64,000 nt of DNA, from the NCBI RefSeq assembly GCF_000764535.1, contig NZ_CP009572.1, positions 1 to 64,000 on the forward strand, written 5' to 3'. Shown in pieces: positions 60,779-64,000 of the stretch. The stretch comes from Sphingomonas taxi. Its GTDB lineage: Bacteria; Pseudomonadota; Alphaproteobacteria; Sphingomonadales; Sphingomonadaceae. Both the position numbers and the translations under genes were made by a program. Below the pieces are notes generated by a model that searched no databases, was not told the DNA's origin, and saw only the letters and a list, made by a program, of their open reading frames with translations. The first letter of the stretch is position 1. Each line of letters begins with the position of its first letter.

Positions 60779-63166
60779 CTAGAAACGCGTGTCGAGGCCG
60801 ATCCGGAAGGTGCGTGGCCGCAGCGGCGTGACCTGATCGCGGCCGGTGGCGAACGGCGTGCCGAGCGCGAAGCGGTTGCCGCGCGTGTCGAGCAGGTTGC
60901 TCACCCCCGCGGTCACGCCGAAGCGCGCGAAAGCCAGCCGCGCGGTGACCTCGGTATCGAGATAGCTGCCCTGCCGCTGGCCGAGCACCGGCCCGACGCC
61001 GAGCCGCGATGACCCGACGTAGCGCAGCCAGCCGTCGACCGTCAGCCCCGCCGCGCCGAGATCGTGATGGTAGGTGGCCCCGGCCCGCGCGGTCACCTTC
61101 GCGATATTGGGAATCTGTTCGAGCCGGGCGGAGGCCTGCGCGCGCGTGGCCGCCGCCCCCGGCGGCAGTTCCGGCGTCGCGATCAGCGCGAGCAGCCGGC
61201 TCGACGGCTCTTCGATGCGACCGTCGTTGTACGACACCGCGCCTTCGAGGCGCAGGCCGCCGACCGGGCGCAGCGTGCCGGTCGCCTCCACCGTCCACAA
61301 CCGGCCGTTGCCGATATTGGCGGTACTCGGCAGTCCGAGGCCGTCGATGAAATCGGCCTGGATGTCGCGCCACGACGCCCGCGCGACCGTCACGCTGAGA
61401 TCGGCGAGCGGCGAGCCATGGCGCACCCCGGCCTCGATCGTCGCCACCCGGTCGTTGCGGAACTGGCGCACATAGTCGCTTTCGATCGCCAGCCCGCCCG
61501 GACGGAATCCCTGCTGGTAGCGCAGGAACAGCTTGGTGCGCCGGGCGACGTCGACGAGCGCCGAGGCGCCCGGCAGGACGATCGTCTGCGACCGCTGCGC
61601 CGTCTCGCCGTCACGCGCCGTGGTGGCGACATCCTCGGGACTGCCGTCCAGCGTCGACCGCGTCGCGCGCAGGCCGCCGGTGAGCAGCAGGCCGGGCAGC
61701 GGACGGATGCTGCCCTCGCCATAAGCGGTCCATTCGCGCACGCTGTTGACGACGCCGGTGGTCGGCGCGGGCGCGTCGGGCGCGCCGAGCAGGCGGCGCA
61801 ACCGGGTCTGATTGTGGACGTAGCTGATGCCGGCGAGCCAGCCCGATCCGTCCGGGGCGCTCTGCCAGGCGCGGGTCTCGTTCGCCTGCATCCGCGTCCG
61901 ATTGGCCTGGACGAACAGGCGGGGCGGGCCGCCGGGCGGCGTCGCGTCATAGCGTTCGAGCAGGTCGTGTGCGGTGAGGCCGCTGGTCGAGCGGAACCGG
62001 ACCGTGCCGATCTGACCGGCGATCACCGCCTGTGCCTGACCGTAATTGGCGCGGAAGCCCTCGGTGACCGGGGCGAGGCGGGTCAGCGGCGCGCCGTCGC
62101 GATCGGCATATTGGCTGTCCGCACCGTGGATCCGCTGGCCGATGCCGATCAGCTCGGCGCTCCAGCCGGACCCGATCTCGAGGTGCGCGGTCGCCCGCCC
62201 GCCCTCGATGCGGGTGCGATTGACGTCGGCGCGGCCGAGCAGCGGCTTGTCGATATAGCCGCCCTCGATCGCGTCGGTGGCGACGAGGCGCACGCCCAGC
62301 CGGTCGGTGACGACGGGCACGTTCAGCACCGCCTGCGCGTCCAGCCCCGGACCGCCATGCATCGTCGCCGACGTGCCGACCACCACCGATCCCACGGCAC
62401 GGTCCAGCGCGACCGGATTGGGCACCAGCCGGATCAGCCCGCCGAGCGATCCGGCGCCGTAGAGCGTGCCCTGCGGGCCTTCCAATACCTCCACCGCCGC
62501 GAGATCGGCGAGGCGCAGGTCGGGATCGGGTGCGTTGTAGCTGAGACGCAGGTCGCCGTAATATTGGCCGACCGTCGCCTGGGTCGGACCGGTGAAGCTC
62601 GAATCGGCGATGCCGCGGATGAACAGCTTGTTCCGGCCGGCGCCGAGATAGGTCGAGGTCACGCTGGTCAGCCGCTGGACGAGGCGATCCGTGCCGCCGG
62701 CACCGCCGCGCTCCAGCTCGCCGCCCGGGATGCTCGAGACCTGGCCAGCGAAATTGTCCTGGGTCGTATCGCGCTTGCTGGCGGTGACGACGATGTCGCC
62801 GTCGGGCTGCGGCGCGGGGGGTGGCGGCGACGGGGGCTTCGGGCGGGGCAGCGGACGGGGTGCGGCGGGCGGCGCGGGGCGCAGCCGCCAGCTCTGCGCG
62901 CCGATCGGCTCGACCTGCGCATGCGCGCGCGCGGCGATCGCGGCGAGCGCCGCCTTGGCCGACAACCGTCCGCGCAATGCGGGGACCGCGCGCGACCAGA
63001 GCGATGCGTCGGGCACGACGATGCTGATCCGGGCCTGACGGCCGAGCGCGGTCACCTGTTGCCCGACGGTGCCGCCGGGCAGGTTGATCGACAGGGTCTC
63101 GGCGCGAACCGCGGGCGAGACGAGGAGCAGCGCGCAGGCGGCGATGCCGCTCGTCCCGCGCCTCAC
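60779..63166 (-). CDS. TonB-dependent receptor with STN domain
   Basis: A 795-aa outer-membrane receptor. A signal peptide ends near AVRA|ET, then an STN domain (about residues 25-85: INLPGGTVGQQVTALGRQ and GRLSAKAALAAIAAR), a Pro-rich linker (about 95-120), and a TonB box-like DIVVTASKRD. The plug follows (LFIRGIADSSF, VEVLEGPQGTLYGAGSLGG) and the barrel ends in FRIGLDTRF with terminal Phe. The GPQGTLYG motif is of the type found in the broad catecholate/sugar receptor groups of sphingomonads. GTG 63166 overlaps the fecR stop (GTGA); ATG 63187 is the alternative. Ligand unknown. Confidence 0.88.
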   Translation of the reverse strand: MRRGTSGIAACALLLVSPAVRAETLSINLPGGTVGQQVTALGRQARISIVVPDASLWSRAVPALRGRLSAKAALAAIAARAHAQVEPIGAQSWRLRPAPPAAPRPLPRPKPPSPPPPAPQPDGDIVVTASKRDTTQDNFAGQVSSIPGGELERGGAGGTDRLVQRLTSVTSTYLGAGRNKLFIRGIADSSFTGPTQATVGQYYGDLRLSYNAPDPDLRLADLAAVEVLEGPQGTLYGAGSLGGLIRLVPNPVALDRAVGSVVVGTSATMHGGPGLDAQAVLNVPVVTDRLGVRLVATDAIEGGYIDKPLLGRADVNRTRIEGGRATAHLEIGSGWSAELIGIGQRIHGADSQYADRDGAPLTRLAPVTEGFRANYGQAQAVIAGQIGTVRFRSTSGLTAHDLLERYDATPPGGPPRLFVQANRTRMQANETRAWQSAPDGSGWLAGISYVHNQTRLRRLLGAPDAPAPTTGVVNSVREWTAYGEGSIRPLPGLLLTGGLRATRSTLDGSPEDVATTARDGETAQRSQTIVLPGASALVDVARRTKLFLRYQQGFRPGGLAIESDYVRQFRNDRVATIEAGVRHGSPLADLSVTVARASWRDIQADFIDGLGLPSTANIGNGRLWTVEATGTLRPVGGLRLEGAVSYNDGRIEEPSSRLLALIATPELPPGAAATRAQASARLEQIPNIAKVTARAGATYHHDLGAAGLTVDGWLRYVGSSRLGVGPVLGQRQGSYLDTEVTARLAFARFGVTAGVSNLLDTRGNRFALGTPFATGRDQVTPLRPRTFRIGLDTRF

Positions 63167-64000
63167 CGAGGCAGATCCAGCGTCCAACCGTCGCCGTTAC
63201 GCCGCACGCTGACGTCCAGAAGCGCCGCGAGCAGCGTCGGGTCGTTGCGGAACGCGTGCGTCTCCAGCGTGCCGTTGAAGATCCGGGTGGCGACCGCCGG
63301 CGCGGCGGTGATGCGCCAGCCGAGCTGCCGCGACAGGTCTTCGGCGACCTCCGCCATCGTCGCGCCGTCATAGGCGAGGCGGCCGTCGCGCCAGGCGCCG
63401 ACATCGGCGACGTCCGTCCGCGTCCGCCGCAACGTGTCGCCATCGGCGACGACCCCCTGACCGGGGTCGAGGCGGAGCGCAGCGCCTTTGGGGTCGACCA
63501 TCACCGCGCCTTCGCCGACCGCGACCTGCTTGCGCGCGCCCAGCACCCGCACGTCGAACACGGTGCCGAGATCGGTCAGCGCAAGGCCACCGACATCGAC
63601 GTGGAACGGCGCGCCGGCGTCGTGGCGCACCCGGAACAGCGCCTCGCCCGCCTCGACGGTGGCGCGACGCGGCCGGGCCCGATCGAGCCGGACGCGCGAC
63701 CCGCCGGCCAGTTCGATGCTGCTGCCTTCGGCAAGCGCGATGCTGCGCCGTTCACCCGCCATGGTGGCGATCGTATAGGATCGATCCTGTTCGCGCCAAA
63801 AACCGAAACCGAACAATCCGACCAGCACGACGGCGACGGCGAGCCAGATGCCGCGTGCCGGCCGCTGCACAGGCTCGGCAATGACCGGCTCGGGATCATT
63901 CGCGGCGGGTGGCGGCGTCGGGACGGTCCGCGCGACGCTTTCGGTCGCGGCGGCCAGAGCGGCGACCGCGCGATCGTACAGCTCCGCATGCCCCGCGTCC
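63163..64000 (-). CDS. FecR-family regulator, 5' end outside window
   Basis: The reading frame continues to the right edge without a start: the first visible residues are DAGHAELYDRAVAALAA, the end of a DUF4880-type N-terminus. A transmembrane helix follows (GIWLAVAVVLVGLFGFGF), then the periplasmic FecR domain (YTIATMAGERRSIALAEGSS, VDVGGLALTDLGTVFDVRV). The C-terminal part reads LSRQLGWRITA and ALLDVSVRRNGDGW. Coupled by a GTGA overlap to the receptor gene, it forms a second surface-signalling pair; its sigma factor should lie to the right. Confidence 0.88.
   Translation of the reverse strand, partial: DAGHAELYDRAVAALAAATESVARTVPTPPPAANDPEPVIAEPVQRPARGIWLAVAVVLVGLFGFGFWREQDRSYTIATMAGERRSIALAEGSSIELAGGSRVRLDRARPRRATVEAGEALFRVRHDAGAPFHVDVGGLALTDLGTVFDVRVLGARKQVAVGEGAVMVDPKGAALRLDPGQGVVADGDTLRRTRTDVADVGAWRDGRLAYDGATMAEVAEDLSRQLGWRITAAPAVATRIFNGTLETHAFRNDPTLLAALLDVSVRRNGDGWTLDLPR

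Noticed and set aside
1..64000. tRNA or rRNA genes
   Set aside because: No cloverleaf with the conserved T-loop or rRNA core sequence was noticed on either strand in reading; this was not an exhaustive computed search.

Overview
The window looks like a replicon of a sphingomonad-type alphaproteobacterium. The DNA is GC-rich (the genes are visibly dominated by G/C third positions), GTG and TTG starts are common, and genes are packed with ATGA/GTGA stop-start overlaps. The gene families also fit: FecI-FecR-TonB-receptor sets, an HNH protein beginning MPIR, and a RepA-type initiator next to a ParA. Taxonomy is an inference from these traits; no rRNA or tRNA gene was seen.

Layout. (1) 0-5.7 kb: the truncated N-terminus of a sucrose-phosphate-synthase-like glycosyltransferase, an HNH protein, then a Fur-box-preceded fecI-fecR set, a TonB-dependent receptor and a TonB gene. 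(2) 5.7-7.2 kb: a tyrosine recombinase, an inverted-repeat site that looks like its crossover site, and an AT-rich island. (3) 7.2-33.6 kb: a Wzx/Wzy-type exopolysaccharide cluster with a Wzc-like tyrosine kinase, Wza-like lipoprotein, flippase, two different polymerase candidates, five glycosyltransferases, a priming phosphoglycosyl transferase, nucleotide-sugar enzymes, an asparagine synthase homologue, a beta-helix protein and UDP-glucose dehydrogenase. (4) 33.7-34.5 kb: a decayed rmlB fragment joined to a decayed IS3-family transposase. (5) 34.9-38.5 kb: a plasmid maintenance module made of a ribbon-helix-helix protein, ParA, a winged-helix replication-associated protein, five direct iterons, RepA, and two further iterons in the repA promoter region. 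(6) 38.7-43.4 kb: a tandem glycine riboswitch upstream of L-serine dehydratase, then rmlB-rmlA and galU. (7) 43.6-60.7 kb: a second surface-polysaccharide cluster using an ABC exporter (KpsM/T/E/D-like), several glycosyltransferases, a second priming transferase, a GH16 glycanase and a CDP-alcohol phosphatidyltransferase. (8) 60.8-64 kb: a second fecR-TonB receptor pair running off the right edge.

How it works together. galU, ugd, rmlA/B, the UDP-uronate epimerase, the TviB-like dehydrogenase and the WbpM-like dehydratase make sugar nucleotides. The two priming transferases start repeat units on undecaprenyl phosphate, and the GTs extend them. The first cluster flips, polymerises and exports through Wzx/Wzy/Wzc/Wza; the second exports through an ABC transporter with periplasmic and outer-membrane partners. 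Both flank an iteron-controlled plasmid origin with its own partition genes, so the region is probably on a large plasmid or chromid rather than an ordinary chromosome. A family of GTCGACATGTC-type palindromic elements is scattered around the origin and at gene ends out to at least 42.6 kb, and is the least explained signal here.
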